Shown here: positions 51,559 to 60,051 of the stretch, piece after piece
How the letters are laid out: every line of letters begins with the position of its first letter
Numbering within the stretch: position 1 is the first letter of the stretch
Source of the DNA: Aquisalimonas sp007126095
GTDB lineage: Bacteria > Pseudomonadota > Gammaproteobacteria > Nitrococcales > Aquisalimonadaceae
Assembly: GCF_048323695.1 (NCBI RefSeq)
Contig: NZ_JBLWFT010000013.1
Coordinates: 23,163 to 87,162 of the forward strand
Length of the DNA stretch: 64,000 bases
Direction of reading: 5' to 3'
Position numbers and translations under genes: made by a program
Notes under the pieces: model-generated
Seen by the model: only the letters and a program-made list of their open reading frames with translations
Told to the model about the DNA's origin: nothing
Database searches by the model: none

Positions 51559-54507
51559 TCAATTGTCGCCGAGGGGCCGGGCGGCGTCGTGGCGGTCATC
51601 GTGCCGCAGGATCTGCACCAGTTGCAGCGGGTCGGTATCGCTGCCGCCATTCTGCGCAATCATGGAGATCTGGATGTGGACCTGCACCGGCTCGCCCGCG
51701 CATCCCGTCAGCCGGACCGTGCACGCCGAGCTGTCCTCCTGGCGTGCGCCGGCGAGGCGCGGCTCCAGTTCGGCCTGATCATCGGGGTGGATCAGCTCCA
51801 GGATCGGCTGGTCGTCCAGGGCGTTGGCGCTGCAGTCCAGCAGCGTCCGCAGGGCCCCGTTGGTGCGCTGCACTCGTGCCTGGGGCCCGGACAGCAGCGC
51901 CATGGCGACGGCGGCCTCATCGAACACAGCGCGGAACCGGCGCTCGCTGGCGCGCAGCGCGGCTTCGGCCACCTTGCGCGGAGTGATGTCCTGCGCCTGC
52001 TTGAGCAGATACCGGGGCTGCCCGTCCGGGTCGCGCACCACCGATGTGCTGGTCAGCGCCCAGGCGATGCCGCCATCCCGGTGGCACAGCCGCTGTTCCA
52101 GAGGGGCCGGGGGCCGATGCCCGTCGAGGATCAGCTTGTTGGCGCGGTAGTTCGCCTCGCGGTCGTCGGGGTGGAGGAGTTCGTTGGCGGGCATCGCCAG
52201 CAGCGTCTCGTGGTCGTAGCCGGTCAGGTGGCATAGCGCTTCGTTGGCGCGCAGAAACTTGCCATCGGTGCGGATGAGCGCCATCCCGACCGCCACGTCG
52301 TCGAAGGCGCTGCGGAAGCGGGCCTCGCCCTCCTGGCGCTCCGAGGCATCGGTCATCACCACCACGGCGCCGGTGACCCGGTCGTTATCGACGATGGGCG
52401 CGGCGGTATAGTCGGCAACGAAGATGGAGCCGTCTCCGCGCCGGAACAGGGCGTGTTCGTCCTGGCGGACCTGGCGTTCCTCCATGCAGGCGTGAATCGG
52501 CCACACCTCGGGTTCGTCGTGAACGCCGGCGTCGAGCAGATCGAACAGAACCTGGCCCTCGATGGTGACGGGCTCCCGGCTCAGCAGCAGGCAGCCGGCT
52601 TTGTTGGCGAAGACCACCCGGCCGTTGGTGTCCAGGCCGAATATTGCCTCGGCCGCGGCGTTCAGGATGAGATCATGGCGGCGGTTGACCTGCTCCAGGG
52701 CGTGTTCCACTGCCTTCTGTTCACTGATGTCCCGGATCTGGCTGGCCACGCAGGTGAGCCGCCCCTGGTCGTCCCGGATCAGGCTGCCCGTGACCAGGAC
52801 CCAGATCACGCGTCCGGTCTTGTGCAGGTAGCGCTTCTGCACCTGGAACGTGTCCTGGGACGCCGCGCCGATCTGGTCGAGCTGTTCCCGGGTGGCGTGC
52901 TGGTCGGCCGGATGGGTGAGGTCGCGGTAGCCCATCTCCAGCAGCTCGTTCTGCGCGTAGCCAAGCAGATCACAGAGGGCCTGGTTGACGTAGAGGCAGT
53001 CACCGGTGCGAGGGTCGAACACGGCCATGCCCACCGCCGCCTTCTGGACGATCGCCTCGTAGGGGAGCGCGTGGCCGACCTGGGGGCTGGGGGCCGGGGG
53101 CGCCTTGCCCGAGGGCCGCGCCGCCAGCAGCAGATTGCCGGCAGCGTCGCGCCGGGCAGGGGCGAGCCGCAGGTGGGTCGCTTCCATCCAGTGCAGGGCA
53201 CCGGCGGCATCGCGCAGCGGATAGGTGGCCGACACCGGGTCGCTGTTGAGCCGGGGTGTCTCGATGGCCCGGGTTAGCTCCTCCCGGTGCTCTTCGATTA
53301 CGAACTCCTCCAGCGGCCGCCCGATCATCGCGGTGGGGGCGTGGCCCAGCAGCGACTCCCAGGAGGCCGACAGCTCCAGAATGGTGCCATCCGGCGCCAG
53401 TCGCGCAAACAGCTCCGATGCGCGCTCCGCCATGAAACGCTTGTAGCGTTCGGTCTCCTGCAGGGTCGCGGCCTCGCGCGATAGGGTGTTCCGTGCGGCC
53501 GTCAGCTCCTGCTGCAGGCTGGTGGAGCGTTGCTCACTGCCCATGAGCTGGCCGGAGAGCAACTGTCGCAGATGGTTCTCCCGACTCACCAGTCGCGCCG
53601 CGAGCCCGCTGAGGCCGACTCCGGCGAACAGCAGCATCAGCGCGTGCGCCGGGATCCAGCCACCACCGCCCACGGGCGTGGCATAGATTGTCCACTGGCG
53701 CCCGGCTACCTCGAGACTTCTGCGCTCATGGCGTCCATCCTCGAGCTGCTCGGGCCTGGTGTGCTCGGCCACGCCGTCACCGTTACCCGGCCCATGCAGC
53801 TGCAGTGGTGCTCCGCCCCCGGTGCGTTCGAACACGTGTAGCGCGACAGGGTAGTCGCGCCGAGCGTTGGCAGCGGCGCGGTCCAGCCGGATTGCCAGCG
53901 CGACCACGCCGGCCTCCTCTCCCTCCCGGCGAACCGGGTTGAACGCAATGAAGCCGGGCACTGGCTCGCCGTTGACGTGGAAAAGCACGACGCCCTGCGT
54001 GCCGGTCATGGTGCGGTTCTCGAGCGCGGTGTCCAGGGTGCGTAGGTGGGAGAGATTGTCGGCAGGCTCGGCGCGCAGAACACGGTGGGCGACAACACCG
54101 CCGCCGGAGCTGGCGAGCAGCGGGATGATCCGCAGTTCGTCGCTGTCATTCTCGGGCTCCATCCACGCCAGAAACTTGAGCCCGTTGTCGGTGGTGGGTC
54201 GTCGGGTTTCCTCGTAGCGCTCGGGGTCGATCTCCGCTCCGGCCTCGATGAGTGCGCCCAGGTTGTGCGCGCGCTCCAGGTGCCTGTCCATCGTCTGACC
54301 GAAGGTGTCCAGGGTCTGCTCCGCGTGCTCGCGGAAAATCTCCGCCCGGTGCTGCGCATTCTGCGCGATCAGTGTCGCCGTGGCGGCGATGGTCAGGCAC
54401 AGGCCGCTGACGCCCACCCAGAACGCGCGTCCGGGGCGCCATCGCCGACGTTGCGTGGCGCCTGGGGATGGCCGCGCGCCGTGATGCGTTCCGAGATGGT
54501 CGTTCAT
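51559..54507 (-). CDS. CHASE/multi-PAS membrane sensor without output domain
   Basis: The 982-residue protein has a membrane helix at about 27-48, a periplasmic CHASE-like domain ('DTFGQTMDRHLERAHNLGALIEAGAEIDPERYEE', 'GFIAFNPVRREGEEAGVVALAI'), a second helix at about 284-306, and a coiled segment. About five PAS/PAC modules follow ('MAVFDPRTGDCLYVNQALCDLLGY', 'IFGLDTNGRVVFANKAGCLLLS', 'MALIRTDGKFLRANEALCHLTGY', and others). It ends in the last PAS ('DRHDAARPLGDN') with no kinase, GGDEF, EAL or HTH domain. It must act through a partner or be a degenerate sensor. Confidence 0.88.
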   Translation of the reverse strand: MNDHLGTHHGARPSPGATQRRRWRPGRAFWVGVSGLCLTIAATATLIAQNAQHRAEIFREHAEQTLDTFGQTMDRHLERAHNLGALIEAGAEIDPERYEETRRPTTDNGLKFLAWMEPENDSDELRIIPLLASSGGGVVAHRVLRAEPADNLSHLRTLDTALENRTMTGTQGVVLFHVNGEPVPGFIAFNPVRREGEEAGVVALAIRLDRAAANARRDYPVALHVFERTGGGAPLQLHGPGNGDGVAEHTRPEQLEDGRHERRSLEVAGRQWTIYATPVGGGGWIPAHALMLLFAGVGLSGLAARLVSRENHLRQLLSGQLMGSEQRSTSLQQELTAARNTLSREAATLQETERYKRFMAERASELFARLAPDGTILELSASWESLLGHAPTAMIGRPLEEFVIEEHREELTRAIETPRLNSDPVSATYPLRDAAGALHWMEATHLRLAPARRDAAGNLLLAARPSGKAPPAPSPQVGHALPYEAIVQKAAVGMAVFDPRTGDCLYVNQALCDLLGYAQNELLEMGYRDLTHPADQHATREQLDQIGAASQDTFQVQKRYLHKTGRVIWVLVTGSLIRDDQGRLTCVASQIRDISEQKAVEHALEQVNRRHDLILNAAAEAIFGLDTNGRVVFANKAGCLLLSREPVTIEGQVLFDLLDAGVHDEPEVWPIHACMEERQVRQDEHALFRRGDGSIFVADYTAAPIVDNDRVTGAVVVMTDASERQEGEARFRSAFDDVAVGMALIRTDGKFLRANEALCHLTGYDHETLLAMPANELLHPDDREANYRANKLILDGHRPPAPLEQRLCHRDGGIAWALTSTSVVRDPDGQPRYLLKQAQDITPRKVAEAALRASERRFRAVFDEAAVAMALLSGPQARVQRTNGALRTLLDCSANALDDQPILELIHPDDQAELEPRLAGARQEDSSACTVRLTGCAGEPVQVHIQISMIAQNGGSDTDPLQLVQILRHDDRHDAARPLGDN

Positions 54508-54624
54508 TGCTCCCGGCTCCCCGGAGCGGACTGAGCCATCCCCTGGTGTGGGTGGTGCACGCGCTGATCCGGTTCGATCCTGTCCATGGAATCACAGGGG
54601 CCCCTCTCAGGCCCTTCCCTGTTG

Positions 54625-55686
54625 CTAGCTGTTGTTGTCGGCCGCCACCGAGGCGGTCAGGTCGGGGCGCGAATCCGCCGCGAACTCGAAAGCATCGCGG
54701 AAGAAGTGCTGCTCGTCGATCCCGTGACGGGCGAAGTCCCTCTGCGCTGCCGCGATCATGGCGGGTGGCCCGCTCATGTAGACGGCATACCTGCTCAGGT
54801 CAGGATAGTCCTGAAGGAGCATGTTGTGGACCAGCCCGATGCGGCCGTCCCAGTCGTCCTCCGGCTGCGGCTCGGACAGGCACGGCGTGTACTGAAGCGG
54901 TTCGTGGTCCCGTGCCCATGCCTGCAGCTGTTCGTCCGCATACAGATCCTGCCGCGAACGCACGCCCCAGAACAAGTGGACCGGACGCTGGTCACCTGTG
55001 TGAATCAGGTGCGCCAGCATACTCATCAAAGGGGCGATGCCGGTGCTGCCGGCAATCATGAGGATTGGCCGGTGGTCCTCCTCGCGGATGTGAAAGGTGC
55101 CGAACGGCCCCTCGATGCGCAGCAGTGCCTTCTCCTGCATGGCGTGGAACACCTGCTCGCTGAACTCGCCGCCCTCGATGTGGCGGACCTGCAGCGCGAG
55201 CAGATCGTCGTCGTGGGGGGCGTTCGCCAGGGAGTAACTGCGCCGTCGCCCGTCGCGGAGGAGGATGTCCACGTACTGGCCCGGCAGAAAGGCGAGGCGT
55301 TCGCTGTCCGGCAGCTTCAGGTGCAGGCCCATGACGTCCGGCGCCAGGCGTTCCATGTGCGCGACCCGGCAGCGCATCTTGCGCGGCGGGATGTCGGCCG
55401 CCTCCCGGACTTCGCGGACCTCGATCACCAGATCGCTGGTGGGCCGGGCCATGCAGAACAGCGCCTGACCAACGGCCAGCTCCTTCTCGTCCAGGCTCTC
55501 CGGCGGCTCGCCTCCCGGGTAGGTGACGGCACCCTCGACAACCTTGCCCATGCAGGTACAGCAGGTGCCGCTGCGGCAGCTGTAAGGTATGACCAGCCCG
55601 TGCCGTAGCGCCGCGTCGAGAACGGACTGTTCCGGCTCCACGGTGAAGGTGTGGCCACTGGGTTCGATGGTGACGGTGTAACTCAT
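54625..55686 (-). CDS. 2Fe-2S/FAD NAD(P)H reductase (AscD-like 'CDP-6-deoxyglucoseen reductase' family)
   Basis: The 353-residue protein has an N-terminal plant-type ferredoxin domain (cysteines in 'YSCRSGTCCTCMGKV' and 'ALFCMA'), an FAD domain ('GRRRSYSLANAP') and an NAD domain ('LMIAGSTGIAPLMSMLAHLIH', 'VYMSGPPAMIAAAQRDFARHG'). Automatic annotation usually names it after a sugar-deoxygenation reductase. Here it lies next to ubiD, the place held by the flavin reductase fre in E. coli, so a role in supplying reduced flavin for prenyl-FMN/UbiD is more likely. Start 55686 has AGGGA upstream. Confidence 0.85.
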   Translation of the reverse strand: MSYTVTIEPSGHTFTVEPEQSVLDAALRHGLVIPYSCRSGTCCTCMGKVVEGAVTYPGGEPPESLDEKELAVGQALFCMARPTSDLVIEVREVREAADIPPRKMRCRVAHMERLAPDVMGLHLKLPDSERLAFLPGQYVDILLRDGRRRSYSLANAPHDDDLLALQVRHIEGGEFSEQVFHAMQEKALLRIEGPFGTFHIREEDHRPILMIAGSTGIAPLMSMLAHLIHTGDQRPVHLFWGVRSRQDLYADEQLQAWARDHEPLQYTPCLSEPQPEDDWDGRIGLVHNMLLQDYPDLSRYAVYMSGPPAMIAAAQRDFARHGIDEQHFFRDAFEFAADSRPDLTASVAADNNS

Positions 55687-55744
55687 GTCATTTCCCTGCC
55701 TCGCCCCATCATTGTGACGCAATGCGGCATGAGCGCAAACGGTC

Positions 55745-55865
55745 AGCCGGCACCAGGCACCCGGTGCCGGCTAATATTCCGACGCCTGTAACACCCCGTG
55801 AGTTCCCTGCCGCGTGCCCGGCCTAGCAGAGCAGGCACGAGCCTGCGGCAAGTATAGGCTTGCCG
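55745..55865. other. Hairpin-rich gap between ubiD and the reductase gene
   Basis: Three perfect hairpins occur: 55745-55754 with 55763-55772 (10 bp), 55831-55836 with 55841-55846 (6 bp), and 55846-55852 with 55859-55865 (7 bp, directly after the ubiD stop; it shares base 55846 with the previous stem). None has a T tract on the minus strand. They may protect the ubiD 3' end or slow transcription into the reductase gene. Confidence 0.5.
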
Positions 55866-57341
55866 TCAGTCGATACCCAGCTCGTCCCAGCGCTCGTCCA
55901 CCCGGCGCTTGATCTCCGGGTCCATGGTGATGGGCCGGCCCCATTCCCGGTCGGTCTCGCCCTTCCACTTGTTGGTGGCGTCGAAGCCGATCTTCGAGCC
56001 GAGCCCGGAGACCGGCGAGGCGAAGTCCAGGTAGTCGATGGGCGAGTTGTCGATGAAGGTGCTGTCGCGCTGCGGGTCCATGCGCGTGGTCATGGCCCAG
56101 ATCACGTCGTTCCAGTCCCGGGCGTTGACGTCGTCATCCGTGACAATGACGAACTTGGTGTACATGAACTGCCGCAGGAACGACCACACCCCCAGCATCA
56201 CGCGCTTGGCGTGGCCCGGGTACTGCTTCTTCATGGTCACCACCGCCATGCGATAGGAGCAGCCTTCCGGCGGCAGGTAGAAATCCACGATCTCCGGGAA
56301 CTGTTTCTGCAGGATCGGCACGAACACCTCGTTCAGTGCCACCCCGAGCACCGCCGGCTCATCCGGCGGCCGGCCCGTGTAGGTGCTGTGATAGACCGGG
56401 TTGCTGCGGTGGGTGATGCGCTCGATGGTGAATACCGGGAAGCGGTCCACCTCGTTGTAGTAGCCGGTGTGATCGCCGAACGGGCCTTCATCCGCCCAAT
56501 CGTCCGGGTAAATGTGGCCTTCAAGCACGATCTCCGCCGAAGCGGGCACCTGCAGGTCGGAGCCGATGCACTTGCCCAGCTCGGTCTTGCTGCCGCGGAG
56601 CAGCCCCGCGAAGGCGTATTCGGAGAGGGTGTCCGGCACGGGGGTGACGGCGCCCAGGATCGTCGCCGGGTCCGCGCCCAGGGCCACGGCAATGGGGAAC
56701 GGCTCGCCGGGGTGTTCCTGCTGCCATTCCTGGAAATCCAGCGCGCCGCCCCGGTGGCCGAGCCAGCGCATGATCACCCGGTTGCGGCCGATCACCTGCT
56801 GGCGGTAGATGCCCAGGTTCTGCCGCTCCTTGTGCGGGCCACGGGTGACCACCAGCGCCCAGGTGATCAGCGGGCCGGCGTCGCCGGGCCAGCAGGTCCA
56901 GATGGGCAGGCGGGAGAGGTCGACATCGTCGCCCTCGATCACGTGCTCCTGGCACTCCGGCCGCCGCACCGTCTTCGGCCCCATGTTCAGCACCTGCTTG
57001 AAGATGGGGAGCTGCTTCCAGGCGTCCTTCATGCCCTTGGGCGGGTCGGGCTCCTTGAGAAAGGCCAGCAGCTTGCCGATTTCGCGCAGGGCTTCGGTGC
57101 CGTCCGCGCCCATGCCCAGCGCCACGCGATATGGCGTGCCGAACAGGTTGCCCAGCACGGGGATGTCCGACCCCACGGGGTTCTCGAACAACAGCGCCGG
57201 CCCGCCCTTGCGCAGGGTGCGGTCGCAGATCTCGGTCATCTCCAGATTCGGGTCCACCGGCGCGGAGATGCGCTTGAGCTCCCCGTCGCGCTCCAGGCGG
57301 TCCATGAAATCGCGCAGATCCCGGTACTGCAGGCTGGCCAT
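55866..57341 (-). CDS. ubiD: 4-hydroxy-3-polyprenylbenzoate decarboxylase UbiD
   Basis: UbiD removes the carboxyl group of 3-polyprenyl-4-hydroxybenzoate in ubiquinone synthesis, using prenylated FMN. The 491-residue protein fits the family (E. coli 497): 'YRDLRDFMDRLERDGELKRI', 'WPGDAGPLITWALVVTRGP', 'GIYRQQVIGRNRVIMRWLGHRGGA', 'EGPFGDHTGYYN', 'FVIVTDDDVNARDWNDVIWAMTTRMDP' and 'SKIGFDATNKWKGE'. The start at 57341 (MASLQYRDL) has GGGAG upstream; the frame to 57398 is less likely. It is divergent from the B12-controlled operon. Confidence 0.95.
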   Translation of the reverse strand: MASLQYRDLRDFMDRLERDGELKRISAPVDPNLEMTEICDRTLRKGGPALLFENPVGSDIPVLGNLFGTPYRVALGMGADGTEALREIGKLLAFLKEPDPPKGMKDAWKQLPIFKQVLNMGPKTVRRPECQEHVIEGDDVDLSRLPIWTCWPGDAGPLITWALVVTRGPHKERQNLGIYRQQVIGRNRVIMRWLGHRGGALDFQEWQQEHPGEPFPIAVALGADPATILGAVTPVPDTLSEYAFAGLLRGSKTELGKCIGSDLQVPASAEIVLEGHIYPDDWADEGPFGDHTGYYNEVDRFPVFTIERITHRSNPVYHSTYTGRPPDEPAVLGVALNEVFVPILQKQFPEIVDFYLPPEGCSYRMAVVTMKKQYPGHAKRVMLGVWSFLRQFMYTKFVIVTDDDVNARDWNDVIWAMTTRMDPQRDSTFIDNSPIDYLDFASPVSGLGSKIGFDATNKWKGETDREWGRPITMDPEIKRRVDERWDELGID

Positions 57342-57423
57342 GGCTGACGCTCCCGTTGGCTGGTGTACGTGCGGTTGTGTGCGGGGATCATCGCACACAA
57401 CCGGGGCTGGATGGGATGGAGCA

Positions 57424-57454
57424 TTGACAGCAATGTTATAACATTGCTTATACG
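57424..57454 (+). promoter_or_regulatory. Candidate promoter of the riboswitch-controlled operon
   Basis: TTGACA (57424-57429) and TATACG (57449-57454) are separated by 19 bases, which is long for sigma70. The spacer is filled by a perfect palindrome (next entry). Transcription would start near 57461 and give a leader entering the riboswitch at 57507. Confidence 0.5.
57430..57447. promoter_or_regulatory. Perfect 18-bp palindromic operator (Zur-like or MerR-type position)
   Basis: GCAATGTTATAACATTGC is its own reverse complement and fills the -35/-10 spacer. It closely resembles the GTAATGT-A/T-ATAACATTAC zinc-uptake-regulator (Zur) motif reported for Alphaproteobacteria. Its position inside a 19-base spacer also suits MerR-family activators. 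It lies 88 bases upstream of ubiD on the other strand. The regulator is not encoded in the window. Confidence 0.6.
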
Positions 57455-57506
57455 GTTTCTGGACCGGTTGACCCTGTCAGTACGGGGCAGTAGCTTTGCC
57501 GTTTCG

Positions 57507-57718
57507 CTCTCGGGTGCCTTCAGGCCGTTCCGGCCGGGAAGGTGAAACGGGAACCCGGTGAGGCATGGGCAACGCGCCCCGTGCCAAGTCCGGGACTGCC
57601 CCCGCAACGGTGAGCGTGTTGCAGCGGACCATCCCCGCCACTGTGGCTGAAGCCACGGGAAGGCGGTCCGCTCGGATGCTGCGGCATCCACACGCGAGTC
57701 CGGAGACCGGCCCGAGAG
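57507..57718 (+). ncRNA. Cobalamin riboswitch
   Basis: CTCTCGGG (57507-57514) pairs with CCCGAGAG (57711-57718) as P1. Between them are the family landmarks in order: GGTGCC, the GGGAA...GGTGAAAC..GGGAA region, the core 'CTGCCCCCGCAACGG', 'CCACTGTGGCTGAAGCCACGG', and the B12-box 'GAGTCCGGAGACCGGCC'. Binding of adenosylcobalamin would fold the aptamer and lower expression of the TonB-receptor operon. The 190 bases to the start codon (57719-57909) hold the expression platform and no gene. Confidence 0.93.
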
Positions 57719-57909
57719 TCAGCCCCGGCGTTCCCTGTGATCGCCGGGCCTTGTCCTGGTGGTACGTGGGGTGCCTCCGGCGAAGTATGTCCTGAACCGC
57801 AACTGGTCGTCCGAGAAGGCTGCCAGCCCGTCACACGGGACGTGGTCGGCGCATGCCTTGCTGTCCTCCCTGAAAACACCGGGATTCCCTGCAGCCAAGG
57901 AGAGAGCAG

Positions 57910-60051
57910 ATGGATAGGGTATCCCCTCTTGATACGCAGCAACGTGCATCCGGCGTACGGATGCGTCACGGGTTGGTGGCAGCCGCGCTGCTCACGGCCA
58001 CCCCTCTGGCCCACGCCGGCGGCCACCAGTCGCTGGCACCGCTCACAGTGACGCCGGAGACTACCGCGCCGTCAGGCCCGCTGGCCCTGGACCAGCCCAC
58101 GAGCACGGGCAGCCGCCTCGGGCTCACCCTGGAAGAGCTCCCCGCCAGCGCCACGGTCATCGACAGCGACACCCAACGGCAGCGCGGCGTGCGCACCAGC
58201 CGCGAGGCGGTGGAAGCGGCTCCGGGGTTTACCGCCGGTGAACCACCCGGCTCGCCGGGGTCGTTCTCAAGCCGCGGTTTCACGGGTGGCGACATCGTCG
58301 TGCTCCACGACGGCATCCGCGAACCCGGCATGTCCGCCAGCACCGACAACGTCTGGCTCTACGACCGCGTCGAGGTCCTGCGCGGCCCTGCTTCCGTGCT
58401 CCACGGGGAGGGCGCCATCGCCGGTGCGATCAACTACGTGCCGCGCCAGCCGAACCCGGAGCAGCACGAGGGTGATCTGCTGCTCTCCGCCGGCTCGTTC
58501 GGGCGCACCTGGGTTGCCGCCGGCGCCGGTGGGCCTACTGATCTGGACGGGCTCTCCTACCGGGTGGACGCCAGCCGCCTCACGTCCGATGGCGACATCG
58601 ACCGCTCCGGCACCCGCCACGACAGCCTTGCCGGCAGTCTGCGCTATGACGCCAGCGACCGCTTGCGCTTTACCGTATCGGCCCAGGCGGAATGGGACGA
58701 CACCGAGCCCTATTTCGGCACCCCCGTGATCGATGGCGGCATCGACGACCGCACCGTGGGCAACAACTACAATGTCGCCGACGCGGAGATGACCATGGAG
58801 GGCTACTGGCTGCGGTTCGATACCGAGTTCGCGGCCACAGAGCGCCTGCGCTTGCGCAACCGCACCTACGGCCACACCGGCGAGCGCACCTGGAAAAACG
58901 TGGAGAGCTACAGCTACGACCCCGAGGAGGACGTGATCGAGCGCAGCGTGCCGATCGGGATCGTCCACGAGCAGGACCTGATCGGTAACCGCCTGGAGGC
59001 CGTTCACGATCACACACTCTTCGGGTTGCCGCATCGGGTGACCGTCGGCACCGACATCAGCCGCACCCAGTTCCGCCATGTGAACGACTCGCCCTACGTG
59101 GGCGACGACACCGTCGACGTCGACAATCCCGACCCGGGCCTCTATTCCTCCTTTTCCGACACACCGATGCAGCCAAGCGTCCGCACCGACAACGACCGCA
59201 TTGCCCTGTTCGGCGAAAACCGCCTGAGCGTTGGCGGCGGGCTGCATCTCATCGGCGGCCTGCGCACCGAACAGATCCGCCTGCACGGCCGCGATCTCCG
59301 GGAAGGCACCAGTGACCGCGAGCGCTATACCCCTACCACGGGGCGACTGGGGGCAGTCTGGGAGCTACCGGCCGGCTGGACCGCCTACGCCCAGTACGCC
59401 ACCGGCGCCAAACCGGTCAGCACCCCGGTCACCCACTCCCCGGCACGGGAGAGCCAGCGGCTCGAGCGCTCCCGGGCCGCCGAGGTGGGGTTGCGGCACC
59501 GCGCCTGGAACGACCGCCTGGAGTGGACCCTGACTGCCTACGACATTGCCAAGCGCAACCTCAGTGTTCAGGATCCGGAGAACCCCGACGAGAACCGCCA
59601 GATCGGCCGTCAGGAGTCCCAGGGGCTGGAGCTGACCATGGCCGTGCGCCCCTGGGATCGCTGGAAGTTCGAGGCCGACGGCACCGTGCTGAACGCCGAG
59701 TACGCGGACTATCAGAGTGGGGACGAGCGTTTCGACGGCAACACGCCCCCGAACGTGCCCGAGCGGCTGGCCAACCTGCGCGCCCACTGGTACGCCACCG
59801 ACCGTCTCACCCTGCAGACCGATCTGCGCTACGTCGGCCCGCGCCAGGGGGATGACGCCAACACGGTGGACGTGCCGTCGTACACGCTGTTGGGCGCCGC
59901 CGCCACGTGGCAGTTCCGCTCCGCTGAGGTGACCCTGCGCGGCCGCAACCTCACCGACGAGCAGCACGTCACCTGGAGTTCGTTCAATGGCAGCCAGTGG
60001 CTGCTGGGTGAGTCCCGCAGTGTCGATCTCACCCTGAGCACGCACTTCTGA
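57910..60051 (+). CDS. TonB-dependent outer-membrane receptor under B12 control
   Basis: The 713-residue precursor has a signal region ('RHGLVAAALLTATPLAHAGG'), a TonB-box-like 'PLTVTPE', a plug ('LTLEELPASATVIDSDTQRQRGVRTSREAVEAAPGF', 'FSSRGFTGGDIVVLHDGIRE', 'VEVLRGPASVLHGEGAIAGAINYVPR') and a 22-strand-like barrel ending in Phe ('VDLTLSTHF'). Sequence layout is of the 'siderophore receptor' class. The riboswitch upstream argues instead for cobalamin or a corrinoid/metal-chelate substrate. AAGGAG sits 6 bases before the ATG at 57910. It overlaps the PepSY gene by one base (TGATG). Confidence 0.9.
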   Translation: MDRVSPLDTQQRASGVRMRHGLVAAALLTATPLAHAGGHQSLAPLTVTPETTAPSGPLALDQPTSTGSRLGLTLEELPASATVIDSDTQRQRGVRTSREAVEAAPGFTAGEPPGSPGSFSSRGFTGGDIVVLHDGIREPGMSASTDNVWLYDRVEVLRGPASVLHGEGAIAGAINYVPRQPNPEQHEGDLLLSAGSFGRTWVAAGAGGPTDLDGLSYRVDASRLTSDGDIDRSGTRHDSLAGSLRYDASDRLRFTVSAQAEWDDTEPYFGTPVIDGGIDDRTVGNNYNVADAEMTMEGYWLRFDTEFAATERLRLRNRTYGHTGERTWKNVESYSYDPEEDVIERSVPIGIVHEQDLIGNRLEAVHDHTLFGLPHRVTVGTDISRTQFRHVNDSPYVGDDTVDVDNPDPGLYSSFSDTPMQPSVRTDNDRIALFGENRLSVGGGLHLIGGLRTEQIRLHGRDLREGTSDRERYTPTTGRLGAVWELPAGWTAYAQYATGAKPVSTPVTHSPARESQRLERSRAAEVGLRHRAWNDRLEWTLTAYDIAKRNLSVQDPENPDENRQIGRQESQGLELTMAVRPWDRWKFEADGTVLNAEYADYQSGDERFDGNTPPNVPERLANLRAHWYATDRLTLQTDLRYVGPRQGDDANTVDVPSYTLLGAAATWQFRSAEVTLRGRNLTDEQHVTWSSFNGSQWLLGESRSVDLTLSTHF

